Assembly: GCA_011634665.1 (NCBI GenBank) | Contig: WAEK01000007.1 | Location: 203,501-267,500, forward strand | DNA length: 64,000 nt | Direction of reading: 5' to 3' | Origin: Mortierella sp. BCC40632 | Lineage: Eukaryota > Mortierellomycota > Mortierellomycetes > Mortierellales > Mortierellaceae | Shown here: piece after piece, positions 46,951 through 58,332 of the stretch | How the letters are laid out: the number at the start of each line of letters is the position of its first letter | Position numbering within the stretch: the first letter of the stretch is position 1 | Program-made: the position numbers and the translations under genes | Notes under the pieces: generated by a model | Told to the model about the DNA's origin: nothing | The model's database searches: none | Seen by the model: the letters and a program-made list of their open reading frames with translations, nothing else

Positions 46951-47709
46951 TTAGCGGGCAATGAGTCCACCATTGACAAGAATGGTTTGAGCCGTCACCC
47001 ACCGCGAACCAGGTGAGGCCACAAATTCAACCACAGGCACAACATCCTGAACATCTCCCAGACGTCCAGCAATACTCATCGACTTGAAAAACTCGACCGA
47101 ACCAGGATCTTCCTGGCCGTAAAAGAATGGCGTATCAATTGGACCGGGTGCGATTGTGTTCACGGTGATGCCGCGTGGGCCCACTTCCTTTGCAAGGGCT
47201 CGAGTAAAGTCCTCGAGTGGGGCTTTGGATCCTGCATAGGCCGAATAATGTCCAGTGGTAACTGCCAACAAGGTTGTACCAATATTGATGACGCGTCCAT
47301 TATCCGCCATGTGCTTGGCGCATTCACGCATGATAAAGAACGGCACCTTGGTATTGATTAAGAAGAGACGGTCGTAATCTTCCTCCGTGATGTCAACAAA
47401 AGATTTCTTGAGGACCTCACCGGCATTGTTAATCACAATGTCAATCCGTCCAAACGTTTGGAGGATCTGGGCAAAATACTTTTCGATGAGTCCCACGTCC
47501 GTGAGCTCGCCTTGAAGAATAAGAGTCTTGCGACCTAGAGCATGGATTTCTTTGGCGGTTTCTTCGGCCTCGACAGGGTTCCGGCGGTGATGGATGACAA
47601 TGTCGGAGCCGCGTCGCGCGAGGGCCAACGCGAATTCCTTGCCCATGTTTTTGGCAGAGCCAGTGATAAAGGTGACCTTGCCGATCAAGTCCTGAGGGGA
47701 TTGAGCCAT
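46951..47709 (-). CDS. Short-chain dehydrogenase/reductase (classical SDR, FabG-like)
   Basis: A single exon of 252 residues, the standard classical SDR length. The nucleotide-binding motif is 'TGSAKNMG' at 16-23 (a variant of TGxxxGxG), Asn-Asn-Ala-Gly is at 94-97, and the active-site Tyr158-x3-Lys162 lies in 'YSAYAGSK'. 'GPRGITVNTIAPGPIDTPFF' is the usual post-catalytic block. The position normally held by the catalytic Ser contains Thr145/Thr146 ('INIGTT'). The 'HHRRN' stretch after beta-strand 2 suggests preference for NADPH. Cytosolic; substrate unknown. A TATA box on the minus strand lies at 47834-47840. Confidence 0.9.
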   Translation of the reverse strand: MAQSPQDLIGKVTFITGSAKNMGKEFALALARRGSDIVIHHRRNPVEAEETAKEIHALGRKTLILQGELTDVGLIEKYFAQILQTFGRIDIVINNAGEVLKKSFVDITEEDYDRLFLINTKVPFFIMRECAKHMADNGRVINIGTTLLAVTTGHYSAYAGSKAPLEDFTRALAKEVGPRGITVNTIAPGPIDTPFFYGQEDPGSVEFFKSMSIAGRLGDVQDVVPVVEFVASPGSRWVTAQTILVNGGLIAR

Positions 47710-47833
47710 TGTTGAAAGGAGTAGTGAAAGTTACTAGGGATGTGGATCGGAAAAAGTGCTGATCTGAAGAGGAGGAAGGAAAAGGAAAAGCGAGTGATTG
47801 ACGAGCAATAGAAGAGGGGTGCCCTCAGCTCCC

Positions 47834-47840
47834 TTTTATA
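47834..47840 (-). promoter_or_regulatory. TATA box of SDR gene
   Basis: TATAAAA on the minus strand, about 125 bases upstream of the SDR start codon. The rest of 47710-48445 contains T-runs and no supported gene. Confidence 0.6.
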
Positions 47841-48445
47841 CGAGTTCTCACGAACAAATAAAGTAGTCCTCTCTGCTCCCCTAGAAATGACACTCTTCTC
47901 TTTTTTTTTTTTTTTTTTTCTTTCTTTCAGTGACTTTCTGTGAGAGTACACGCAATCTGCATTGGATTCGCCGATGAGCCTCAGGTTCAACCCTGGCCGT
48001 GTTTTGCTTGGATGGAAGAGAAAACTTTTACTGCTTGGCTTTTGTTCGAGCCTCGGTCTGCAGGAGGCCAAAAAAAGACGACTGTGTGGCCTCCACGCGT
48101 TCCTATTCGCTCCCTGGCCCTTGAGTCGTACACCAAAATCAGCGCTCAAAGCACCATCCCTCTGGTATACGTTTATCCGGCACTATCACCTGAGCATCTC
48201 CCATGGTAGTCTTTTGTTATTGAAATCGTTGTTTAGTTTGTTGTTATGTTATCATGGCTAATTACTAAAGTTTGGCTCTCGACTCCTGAGAGCTTACGTC
48301 TCCCTATCTTTTCTCTTTCTCTGATTTTTTTTTCTTCCTTTTTTGATCAGAGTATTCAACCCAGACTAGTGGCTAACGACGGATACTTTTTTTTTTTTTT
48401 TTTTTTTTCTTATCGTCTGGTTCGCCTCCACTTCTTTTCTTCCAG

Positions 48446-48714
48446 TTACTGGATCTTTGCATTGTCTACAATCAGTCGCTTCACACCCGTCATCCAGCTA
48501 GACACTTCATCCGTTCGGGTTGAGTGAAGCTCAAGATGGATCTGATACGCGGCGTTGTAGTTCTTGGACTGAAGCGACTGAACCAGCAACAACATCTGGT
48601 CCACCACGGGTCCAGACACTTCCTCATTGTTCAGCATGTCGAACAACACATTCAACTTCTTTTCTGCGTCATCGAGAGGTCGCTTGGCCGCAGGCTAGAT
48701 TCAACCCAGGGATT

Positions 48715-48748
<34 letters not shown>

Positions 48749-50253
48749 AGTAAGTAGGGTACTTCTTTTGCAATACTGATCAGGGTGAACTTGCGTATGC
48801 TTCCGGCCGCAGTAGTGCACAAAAGAAGACATGCTGTTATAGTACTTACGGTTGCGTATTGACGAGCTAGTCCAAGCTCACTCGATAGTACTGTAAAGAT
48901 GGGCTTTTGCGCTGCAGGAATATGAGTCCTATCGCCAGCCGCTGCATTGGTTGAATGAAACAGAGCGTCCAAAGAAAACGGATTAGCAAACAATAGGATT
49001 CAAAAGGGTTCAGATAGGTCCACGCTAGCAAAGTGAGAGAAACCTAACACTTCAAATAACTTACGATGACGGTTCTTGATAGGCTCGGGAGGCGTAGGTG
49101 GCGCGGCTGGGGTCAGTGGCCGCTGCTGAAGGACCTGAGGCATGCCACTAGCCATGCCACCCATTGGTCCGGGTCCATGGTTCTGTGGAGGAGGAGCAAA
49201 GGGGTTCAGGCCCGTACCCGCAGGCGCCTGGTTATAGCCCCCATGTTGCTGCTGCTGTCCATGGCCTGGTGGTCCAGCTTGGAAAGGGTTCTGTGGAGGC
49301 TGCCCATATCCCACTGCAGCTGCCTGAGCCATGTTGCCCTGGCTTCCAAAATTCTGGAAAGGCGACGTCTGCTGCGCACGCTGGTTGGCATATCGAGGCG
49401 ACATCGCTCCTGCAGCATTGGCAGCAGGAGGAGGGGGAGGCAGATGTGACGCAGCAGGGACGGGTGAATAAGGCGAAGCGGTGGATGGAGGTGGTGGTGG
49501 GCGAGCTCCAGCCATAGGAGGAGGAGGCAGCGCAGCAGCACCCTGTGGTGGGCCATATCCCGCAGCAGGTGGTGGAGGAGTACCCCCGACCATAGCATTA
49601 GCAGTCGTGGGACTACCAGGGAAGGGCGAACTGAACTGAGCCTTATTCAAAGCAGCGTTGGCTGCATTGCGTTTTGCAGCGGCTGCCAGTGGCATTGGTG
49701 GTGGGTCGTTCCAGTTACCAGTATCCTTTCGCTGCGAAGGTGGCAGCTCTGCAGAGCGAGCCCGCTCCAATGGTGTAGTAGGTTGGTTGTACAATCCCTG
49801 GTAGGAATCCTGTTGCTGTCCTGCAAAACCCGTTTGATTAAATGCAGGGGGGGCTGGAGGCTGCGTGAACCCACCATAGTTGGGAGGAGCTGGTGCGAAC
49901 GGATTGTTGGGTCCGGGCGGCTGTGGAGGTCGGGGTTCGTTGGCCTGAGGTGGGGCACCGAACGCGGGAGGAGGAGGGGGAACAAGCGGCGTCTGCTGCT
50001 GGAAGCCTGCAGCTCCATACCCAGTCTGTCCAAATGGTTGTGGCGTGGGGACACCATACGTGTTCTGAGCCACCTGAGGCTGATATTGGTCCGACTGGTA
50101 TTGATTCGACTGATACTGGTTCGACTGGTACTGGTTCGACTGGTACTGGTTGGATTGATACTGGTTGGATTGATACTGGTTGGACTGGTACTGCTGCTGG
50201 GGCTGGTAGGGGTTCTGTTGGTATTGGTTCGTCTGGTATTGATTAGGCTGGTA

Positions 50254-50284
<31 letters not shown>

Positions 50285-53200
50285 AATTGCTGCTGCTGGT
50301 ACTCGCCTTCCGCCAAAACAAAGAGGGGCTCGAACGGGAACTCAGGCGCGGGGATCTTGGTCACGTCAATACCCGAGTGGTACAGTCGATCGCGCATGAT
50401 AGCCAACGAGGGCTTATTGTGATAGTCTACGGGTGTGAGGTTCAGGTACTCGATCGCTGTTGACAGACGACCCTGAGCTGCCATCAACTCGGCATACTCC
50501 GTGTACTTGTCGTAAAGCGCGGCAAGCTTGTGCTGTCCATCCTGCTCCTCGGGCTGGTCCTCGTTCGGGTTGCCAGAGATGGCAACATCAACATAGTCGA
50601 TCGCCTTGCGGAACACAGTGACCTTCTCAATGAAAGCCTGTAGAGAGCGACCATGGCGCTCGTACTCGGAGCTAGAGAGATCGTGGGCATATTGGGCATT
50701 CTCCTCCTCCTGTTCCTTGATCCAGATGGAAACAACGCGCTCAAGGTTGCCAGCAGCCAGATAACAAAGCACAGTGTTGGCACGGAGGCTGTCGGGCTCT
50801 CCTGATTGGAATCCGCTTGCCCACTTCTCCTCTAATCTGTGTCCAAGGGCCTCACACAACTTTCCAAACTCGTCAGGACGAGCAAATGTGCAGAGGATAA
50901 CAACGATCTCCTGCCAATCGACCAAGTCTGCATTACGCACAACATCATCAAGATCTCCAGTGACAACACTCTGAAGGAGTCGGATATATGGAGTGGAGGA
51001 TGCACGACGCTCAAAATAGGCCTTTTGAGTGCGTTCCAATAGCTCAGGCCCTCCACAGATAGCGAGCACAAGTGCGTCCGAAAGACGGTCGTCACTAAGA
51101 CAGACATTGACTGCAGACTCAAAGTCGCCAGCCACAATGCATCGGGTGATCTTCTTGTCAATGTCTGTATCTGAGGCAGGGTAGATATGGAAGGGACTCT
51201 GAAGCTTTGGCTTAAACTCTGTAGAGGCCAATGCAGATGACTGATCGTAGTTGTTGAAAGTGTCGTCGACAGCCTGCTGATCTGCTCCTCCAGCAGAGAA
51301 CAGTGCGTTCATCTCAGTGGTCGAGGCACGCTGGTCTGCCTTGGGCGAGGTGATGTTGTTAATGCTCATCTGTCGCGTCAGGGCAGCCACCTGATCGACC
51401 ATCTCCTGCTTATCAAAGCCGAGATGGTGCACAAGCTGCTCTCGAGGATTTGCCTCAAAGAGCGCGCGAAGGACAGTCCAGTACTGAGCAGTAGGGTGGG
51501 TATCCTGGCTACGAACCTCGCAAAACTTGTCGAGTGACTTGGTATCCATGGCATTCTCAAGCTCAGCAGCTCTTTGGGCAATCTCGGGCTCGCTGACGAC
51601 GTTGACGAGTGTGACGGAGGGGATGTTGGTGGGCACTCCAGCGGGCGCTACAGCTCCAGGAGGAAGATTCAGTGGTGGTGCAGGCTTGTTCCTGACGATA
51701 GCCAGCTTTCCTCCAAATCCAAAGGTGGCTCCCACTGGGCGGCGGAGCCACTTTGGTGGCTGTTTCAACGAGATCGTAGCAGTGGAGCCCTGAGTCGGAT
51801 AAGGCTGAGGAGCAAATGGATCATGTGCTTCCTGCTGAACCCGCTGTGCTGAGGTCGAATCGCTATCATGTGTCGACTGGATCGAATGGATGTTGATCTA
51901 GAATACAGATAAAATGTTAAAGACCCTGAGGCGATACACAGTCCTCTCGAGACATGGATCTATGCTTAATTAAAAAGCGCCCTTACCTGACCATCAAACG
52001 ACGCAGAGGCAAGCAGATCTGGGTTTCGTGGGCACCAATCAATATCAAACGTCCAGCTTGAGCTAGTTGGGAGCTGGATTTGTCAGAGTTAGGCGAGAAG
52101 AAATAGAAGGGGGAAGGAGATGCGGAATTAGTATCATTATCTCGCACAACCTTTTCTTAAAAGCATTTTAACAGTATGTCCAGAAGTGACAGCTGTAGCT
52201 TCTTTAAATAAATTACCTCGCCGATAATCTCGCCCGACTTGGGGTTCCAGCACAACGATCTGCAATCCTTGCCAGCAGAGAGCAACAAGTCTGAATCCTG
52301 ATTGCACCATGAGAGCGACAAGATTCCTTTCGTGTGTCCGCTGAGAGTCTATAAAAAAGAGTCAATCAGAAAGCTGTGTCAACAACAATACCAACATCAT
52401 CAACCAACGCGTCTATCAACGTAGAATAGTCATCAAGTATCGTCCAAGAATATCGATAGTACCTTCTCTGGAGCATGGGCATAACGAAGATCCCAAACAA
52501 GGATAACGGGATTGTTGTCATCCTCTGTGGCCGTAATGATTTGTGTGGCCTAGTCAAGTCAACACGACATTAACAAAAGGTAAGTCTCCGCTCGCTTAAC
52601 ACTAAAACTTATCATAGGCACTCGGCTACACGGATATAATCTGTCTGCTTACGATATCAGGATTCCAGGCGATAGCAGTGATGCCTCGGCGGCCAGCGCC
52701 CATTGGTCCCAGGTTGCCCATGCTTCCCATACCACCAACACCGGCTCCGGGATAGGAGAGTGTCAGGACCTCTCGCTTGGACTTGAGATCCCAAACAACG
52801 GTGTATCCCGTGGTTGAGCTTGTCGCCAAGATATGCTGGACGTGGTTATTCCAGGCAACGCATGTGATATCCTCGAGCTTTGCTGATCTCGATCCTGGAG
52901 TGTATGGCTTGCTCAGATTGCCAAGATCCCAAATGAAGATCTATACAGGGCAGGTCCGAAAGGGGAAACATCAATTAGATCCGGTTCGAAAGCCTGTCAA
53001 AGTCTAGCCAAGACGTCTATGAAGAGACAGGAGACTTCAAGGCTAGGGGCTCAGGGGCCAACATACCTCTCCATTGCTTGACGCAGAAGACAAAAGATTC
53101 TGCTGGAAGGGATTAAAATGGAGACCGCGAACGGGTCCAGAATGATTGGTCTGTCTGGAGTAAACGACATCCTCACTGTTGGACAGACAAAAAAAAAAGG

Positions 53201-53755
53201 GCCAGTAAAAGATGAGCAAGATAGTGTGGTGAGCAGGCAAGATTGAACCACTTTATCCGTCTGAGACTTCCTCGCTAACCGAGGCTAGACATGCCACGAG
53301 TTGCACGTCTTATCTTACCTTCCGCTAAGGATGGCGTTCACATCCCACAGATTCAGCTCTCCGTTTTCCATTCCTCCGGCAATAATACCATAGGGGCGAT
53401 CGGCTGTTGGGTTCGCCCATGCCAACCGGTTGAACCTAGAAAAGATTGGGAGTTGAAAAAAAAAAAAAAAAAAATGTTAGAAGTGCGATGGACGGCGGCG
53501 CGATTAGGTAAGGTGCGACTTTGAGCTTATCCTTTTACGATACCTTGTACTGCACGAGACGACACCGGCGGGTTGGTTGATCTCTACAGCCTCGGGCGAC
53601 TTGTCGGTCAGGTTGAGGTCAAAGATCTCTAGTTGCGACGTGTTTGAGAAGTTGGCGTCGAAGGCGCCAGCGACTGTTCCTGTGGCGAGCAATGGCGCAT
53701 GCTGGCCAGGACTCCATGCAAACGTCGAGGTCCTTAAGATGGTCTTTTGCCTCAT
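48446..53755 (-). CDS. SEC31: COPII coat protein Sec31
   Basis: Outer-coat subunit of COPII vesicles leaving the endoplasmic reticulum, assembling with Sec13. Ten minus-strand exons: 53544-53755, 53319-53435, 53067-53175, 52653-52940, 52463-52549, 52217-52348, 51987-52073, 49065-51897, 48850-48941, 48446-48694, joined in phase to 1401 residues. Residues 1-350 are a WD40 propeller ('[19 protein letters not shown]' start; repeats ending in 'LWDV', 'VVWDLKS', 'LVWDLR'). About 500-860 is the alpha-solenoid ACE1 region, 865-1270 is Pro/Gln-rich with Asn-Gln-Tyr-Gln-Ser repeats and several Pro-Pro-Pro motifs (the Sec23-binding type), and the C-terminal helical domain ('[14 protein letters not shown]') follows. 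The intron before the last exon carries a long T-run on the sense strand. Confidence 0.95.
50085..50192 (-). repeat. 15-bp coding minisatellite in SEC31
   Basis: About seven tandem 15-base units encode Asn-Gln-Tyr-Gln-Ser on the minus strand. A related, looser Gln/Asn/Tyr/Pro stretch and a Gln run flank it to about 50300. Unit length is a multiple of three, so copy changes keep the frame. Confidence 0.85.
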
Positions 53756-55017
53756 TGTTGCTGGAATCTATTGCAGGGGATGGGATAGGGAGAAGAGCGG
53801 CAAGATGAAGGAGGAGGAAGGCGATGGCTTGCCAATATCTTGTGAGCCTAGGAGACCATGAGGAGAGAATGGGAGTAAGAATGAAAGAACGACCTCATCC
53901 TTTTTTTTTTTTTTGCGAATGACGAGTACGCGATCGCAGATGATAGGGGAAATTGGACAGGGCAAACATGCCTCTTCAGAGGAGAGATGAGTAAAAGCAA
54001 AAGCACACGCTCAAGTATACAGCACCGAAAACCAGCGTGGATGATGATGGCCAGAGAAACATGGCGGTGCTGCTGATTTTCTTCTACTAATTTCTCACTC
54101 TGAAGTGTCCTTTTTCATGAGCAAAGATGCATCATCCTTGAAGAGTTGCAGTGATCACATCTAGTGCTTAAATCAGCAGGATGGCGGACCCTGAGCAGAG
54201 CCAAAGTGATGAATGGTCACCATATGCAGACAGGGCCATGGAAGATGGTCCATGATGATGCCATGAAACCATCAGCGTGTCATGCAAAGCAGATGAGATG
54301 AGGATCAGCTGAGGATGGAGTCTCATTCTCTCGAGAGTTACCTTCTAGAGGCAGATGAGAAAGAGGGAGAAAGAGGAAAGAGGGGAGAGCGCGAGAGTGA
54401 GCGAGAGAGAGAGAAAGAGAAAGGGAGGAAAGGGAGAGAGAGGAAAGAGAAAGAGCAAAAGGCGAGGGCACGCGCGTGGAGAGAGTGTGAGTGTGTGAGA
54501 GAGTGTGAGTGTCTGAGAGGAAGAGAGGTGGCGAGGAGATCCCTGAGATGGCGAGGCTTACTCTGAAAGATCTAATTCGATGGACGGATGCACGCGACAG
54601 ACAGAAAGACAGATCAGATGATAGCTCGGAGGAACAAAAGAGGACTAGGGGAGGGAGGAGAGATGGAGATGGAGGGGAAGAAAAAAAAAAAGAAGTGCAG
54701 CAAATGACTTCTGTGCAGACAGAACGATGGAGATGCACGCACGCGGAGGATGGAGAAGGGGGAAGAAAGCAGGAGCAGACAGACCCACCCACCGAGTTGC
54801 CACGTCACAGTCACTCTCTCTCACTTTCCTCCCTAATAAACTTCATTCTTCGCTGCTCTTAATAGGGCCTCTTGAGGATACGTGGCAAATAGCACATCCC
54901 CAAACTGTATCAAATGTGTTCACTGAACGCGTATCCAAAGCCTTGTCAGATCAAACGCCATGCTCCAGTTATGCGCTACTTTATTCATTTTAATACCCTT
55001 TTTTCCTCTTCTCTCAA
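53756..55017. other. Intergenic region, GA-rich
   Basis: Upstream region of SEC31 on the left and 3' region of the isomerase gene on the right. A long purine-rich block spans 54355-54690 (GA, GAAA, GAGTGTGA units). No supported gene. Confidence 0.5.
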
Positions 55018-56460
55018 CTACAGCTTGGCAAAGGTGGGTTTAATCTTTTGCATATGTGCAGCCGCGGCAGTGGGCAGATCCTAGAATCAACAAAAAAGTA
55101 GAGTCGATGCAGTTAGTCAAGTCGTCTTACTCCACATATTGGATCACAACAGAGTTAATGAAAGAAAAAAATATAGGGCTCTTACGGGTGAGGTCAACAT
55201 GACCATGTTCCACGCAGCCGTGTAGTCAAGGCCCTCCTGGACGCTGTGGTCGCGCGAGTAGTTCAAGAGATGCCTAAAGAAAGATGTAAAAACCATCAGT
55301 GTCTGTCCCTCGCAAGTTGGCACAAAGCCAAAGGAGTGATTTACTTTATACTTTGGCCGAATGGTCGACTTACTTGGTACCAATCGCCGCCACGGGCGAC
55401 TTCTCGGCGATCAACGTGGCAGTGGCAAGGGCAGCCTCGAGAACCTTGGCTTGATCTGGGAGGATCTTGGAAATATAACCAAACTCAAGAGCCTCCTTGG
55501 CATCAAAGCTAGTAACCATTTCCACAATTCTGTGTTCAGTAGCTGCATACATGCACCAAAAGACAAGCAATAACAAACATCCCTAGCCTACTTACTTGCG
55601 TCCAGTCAGACAGAGCTCGCGAACCCAGCTGATATTACCTACAACCTTGGGCAGACGTTGGAGTGTTCCAACATCAGCGGCCAATCCAATGTCGACCTCC
55701 TATTGAAGAGAAAGTTGTAGCGTTAGTGAGCCATGGTGTTGCTTTCACGTGATGAAAGGAAACATTGAAGCAGACTTGAAGAAAAACGAACCTTGACGGA
55801 GAAGTATGCATCTTGGGAAGCATAGCGGACATCGCACGCACTCGAGATGTCAATACCACCTCCGATACATGCGCCGTGGATCGCAGCGACCACAGCCTTG
55901 TCACAGAGCTCGATGGCACTCAAGCTGTCTTGAAGAGCCTAAAGGAATAGCCAACTATGCATTAGGATCCAGGAAACATTGGCATTGCATCTTGCACATA
56001 GCCTGGCAAAGACGGACAAGGGCCACTTTTGTCAATTCGAGGTGATACCTTCAGGAATGGACGGATCTTGAAGGCAGTGCGAGAGGCGTCATCCTCCACA
56101 ATAGGGAGATTAAGCGAGAACACTACAGAGCATAAAGAACGGTAACAAAGTCAGGTGAATACCATGAACTTCCAACCACTGTTTCTCACAGACTAGTACT
56201 GCAAGAGCTCCGCCAACTGGATCTTGAAGAAACAGATTTCCTAGCATACAATCAAGACCGCTAGTAAAGCAGCGTCCAGAGCCCGAGAGGACGATAGCAC
56301 GGACGTCAGGGTCGTGACGGAGTGTGTCAAAGGCAGAGCGGATATCAACCCACATGCCGGAGTTGATTGCATTCATCTTCTTTGGCCGGTTAAGCTCGAC
56401 ATGAGCAACGAATGGAGCGGGGAAGGTGACTTTGACGGTCTCAAAGGTGTAGTTAGGCAT
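55018..56460 (-). CDS. Peroxisomal delta3,5-delta2,4-dienoyl-CoA isomerase
   Basis: Crotonase-fold enzyme for oxidation of unsaturated fatty acids. Seven minus-strand exons (56250-56460, 56049-56122, 55792-55938, 55596-55699, 55374-55529, 55186-55273, 55018-55080) join in phase to 280 residues. The catalytic acidic residues of the ECH1 group are all present: Asp125 in 'CIGGGIDIS', Glu145 in 'KEVDIGL' and Asp153 in 'AADVGTLQRL'. The substrate-binding start 'VELNRPKKMNAINSGMW' and 'GRCFTSGLDLFSL' are typical. The C-terminus is Ala-Lys-Leu, a type 1 peroxisomal targeting signal, so peroxisomal location is likely. A minus-strand TATAAATA lies at 56584-56591. Confidence 0.94.
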
Positions 56461-56583
56461 GGTTAAAATGGAGATGGATGGAAAAACTGAGAGATGAGCA
56501 GGAGCGAAGATATGTGTGATCAGACAATCGTCAGAGAATAAGAATGTGGGACAGAGGAGAAAGAGACAAGGGACTGTGGAGTA

Positions 56584-56591
56584 TATTTATA
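56584..56591 (-). promoter_or_regulatory. TATA box of dienoyl-CoA isomerase gene
   Basis: TATAAATA on the minus strand, about 125 bases upstream of the start. The remaining interval to 57169 is the divergent promoter region with the Skp1 gene and has no supported gene. Confidence 0.55.
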
Positions 56592-57169
56592 CACCCACGG
56601 AGTGGGATGCTTCCCCGGCTGGACTGTAAAGCGACCCGCGTGAAAGTAAACGCGATCGGACAACAAGCAGGGATCGCCGATGATAGGCTAGCTGGAAGGA
56701 TATCTTTTTACAGTTGTTCAGCAGGATCCCAATATTCTGGACCCCGGAAAATCATCCCTGATCCCAAAAACGAGGAGAGATCCTAGCGAGGCACCCATCC
56801 CCTAGACTTCAGTCGACGATTTCACCCACAGCTCTTGACTCCCCCTCTTGCGAAGCCCTGGTTCAATTCACTTTAAGCTCCCTTGACTTTGTTCGTCGGG
56901 AACATGTGATGTCCCTCTACCTTTCTCACCGGATATGATCGGTCAAGAACCCGCAAAGTGGGCAGAGTGGCGGAGCACCACGGTGACTGCACAAAATTCC
57001 ATTGGATCCTGTTGGTGTACATCGAGTGCCTCCAGGTTCCATCGTTCCATCTGGTTGTCTGTCCCTTTGGAGTGATCTCTTGCCTCCTGTGTTCTTCTTG
57101 GTCACGGCTTCACCTCTCCCTACTCCTCCTCTAGACTTTTTTTTTACATCGGACATTAGCATTAATACT

Positions 57170-58332
57170 ATGACTTCGCAGATTCTCCTCACCTCCTCCG
57201 AGGGCACCGAATTTCTCGTCGACCGCGAGATTGCTGACAAGAGCATGCTTCTCAAATGCATGCTCGAGGATATTGGTGACATTGGCCAAGGTAATGCATG
57301 CGTCAAGCGATCCTGCTCAGCTGTCTATGTTAAAACTGCTCTCGCTCAGCTTATTGAAAATTCTCTCGTCTCAAGCTGCGCCAGCCAACTACTGGACTCG
57401 GGAGTAATAGTGGTCCATTCCAATTTATTACTTCGTTTTACGCGAAAGGACAATCTTCACTAATCGCGTCTCTTCCACTTTTTGCAAAATAGCCGTACCG
57501 CTTCCTAACGTCTCAGGACCCATCCTCACCAAAGTTATCGAGTACTGTGCACACCACCGCAATGACCCCAACTTTCAAAGTGCCAACGACGACGCATCGG
57601 CCGACATTGGAGAATGGGACCTGGAATACTGTAAAGTGGATCAGGGCACTCTCTACGAGCTGATCCTGGTAATGAAAAAAACAAGAACACTACGAGAACC
57701 AGGATTAGAAACCCAACACTCACTGTTTTGCTGGATGTCCAGACACCTCCTTTTGAGCTTTTTTCCCACAATACCTGCTGGACATTCTCAGGATTGAGTA
57801 ATAACGACGAATGATGGCGTTATCTTGGCTCTCTCTTCATTTTTCTGTCCCTTATTTAGGCCGCCAACTACCTCGATATTAAACCGTTGCTAGATCTGAC
57901 CTGCAAGACAGTCGCCAACATGATCAAAGGTAAATCAGCTTTTGCTCTCGGGGACAAGCTCAGCATCACCCAACACTTTTGAGGCGGGAATTGGATTGCC
58001 TACTTTCCGAGTCAATTGAGGCTCTAGCTCACCATTTGCACCACCTTTTACAACACTAACCATAGCAAAATCACCTGAAGAGATCCGAAAGACCTTCAAT
58101 ATCACGAATGACTTTACACCCGATGAAGAAGATCAAGTTCGACGGGAGAATGGTAAATTCAGCCCTTACTCTACAAGCATTAAAAAAAAAAAAAAAAGAT
58201 CTGGCACTAACACAATCTATTATTTTGACATTTCTAGTGAGTTCCACAAATACATATTTATTAGATCAAAAGGCAGCAGGCCCTATTTTACACTTCACGC
58301 ACCGTTATGGTATCATGTGCTGTTTAGGATGA
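57170..58332 (+). CDS. Skp1-family SCF ubiquitin ligase subunit, atypical C-terminus
   Basis: Adaptor that links Cullin-1 to F-box proteins. Exons 57170-57290, 57493-57668, 57860-57929, 58066-58152 and 58238-58332 join in phase to 182 residues. The BTB/POZ-like start ('[20 protein letters not shown]'), '[20 protein letters not shown]', '[20 protein letters not shown]' and '[20 protein letters not shown]' are strongly Skp1. Normal Skp1 ends in Glu-Trp-Cys-Glu-Asp or similar right after 'VRREN'; here the fifth exon instead gives about 31 unrelated residues ending at 58330-58332, and no Trp-Cys-Glu codons were found within 500 bases downstream. Either a diverged paralogue or an unresolved 3' end. 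The last exon is the least certain part. Confidence 0.85.

Noticed and set aside
47940..48261. Plus-strand frames upstream of the SDR gene containing 'GGTTCAACCC', reminiscent of a tRNA T-arm
   Set aside because: No matching acceptor stem, anticodon arm or A-box could be built around it, and the frames are not conserved-looking.
54280..54862. Frames of Ser/Leu or Arg/Glu repeats on both strands
   Set aside because: They come from a long purine-rich tract, not from a gene.
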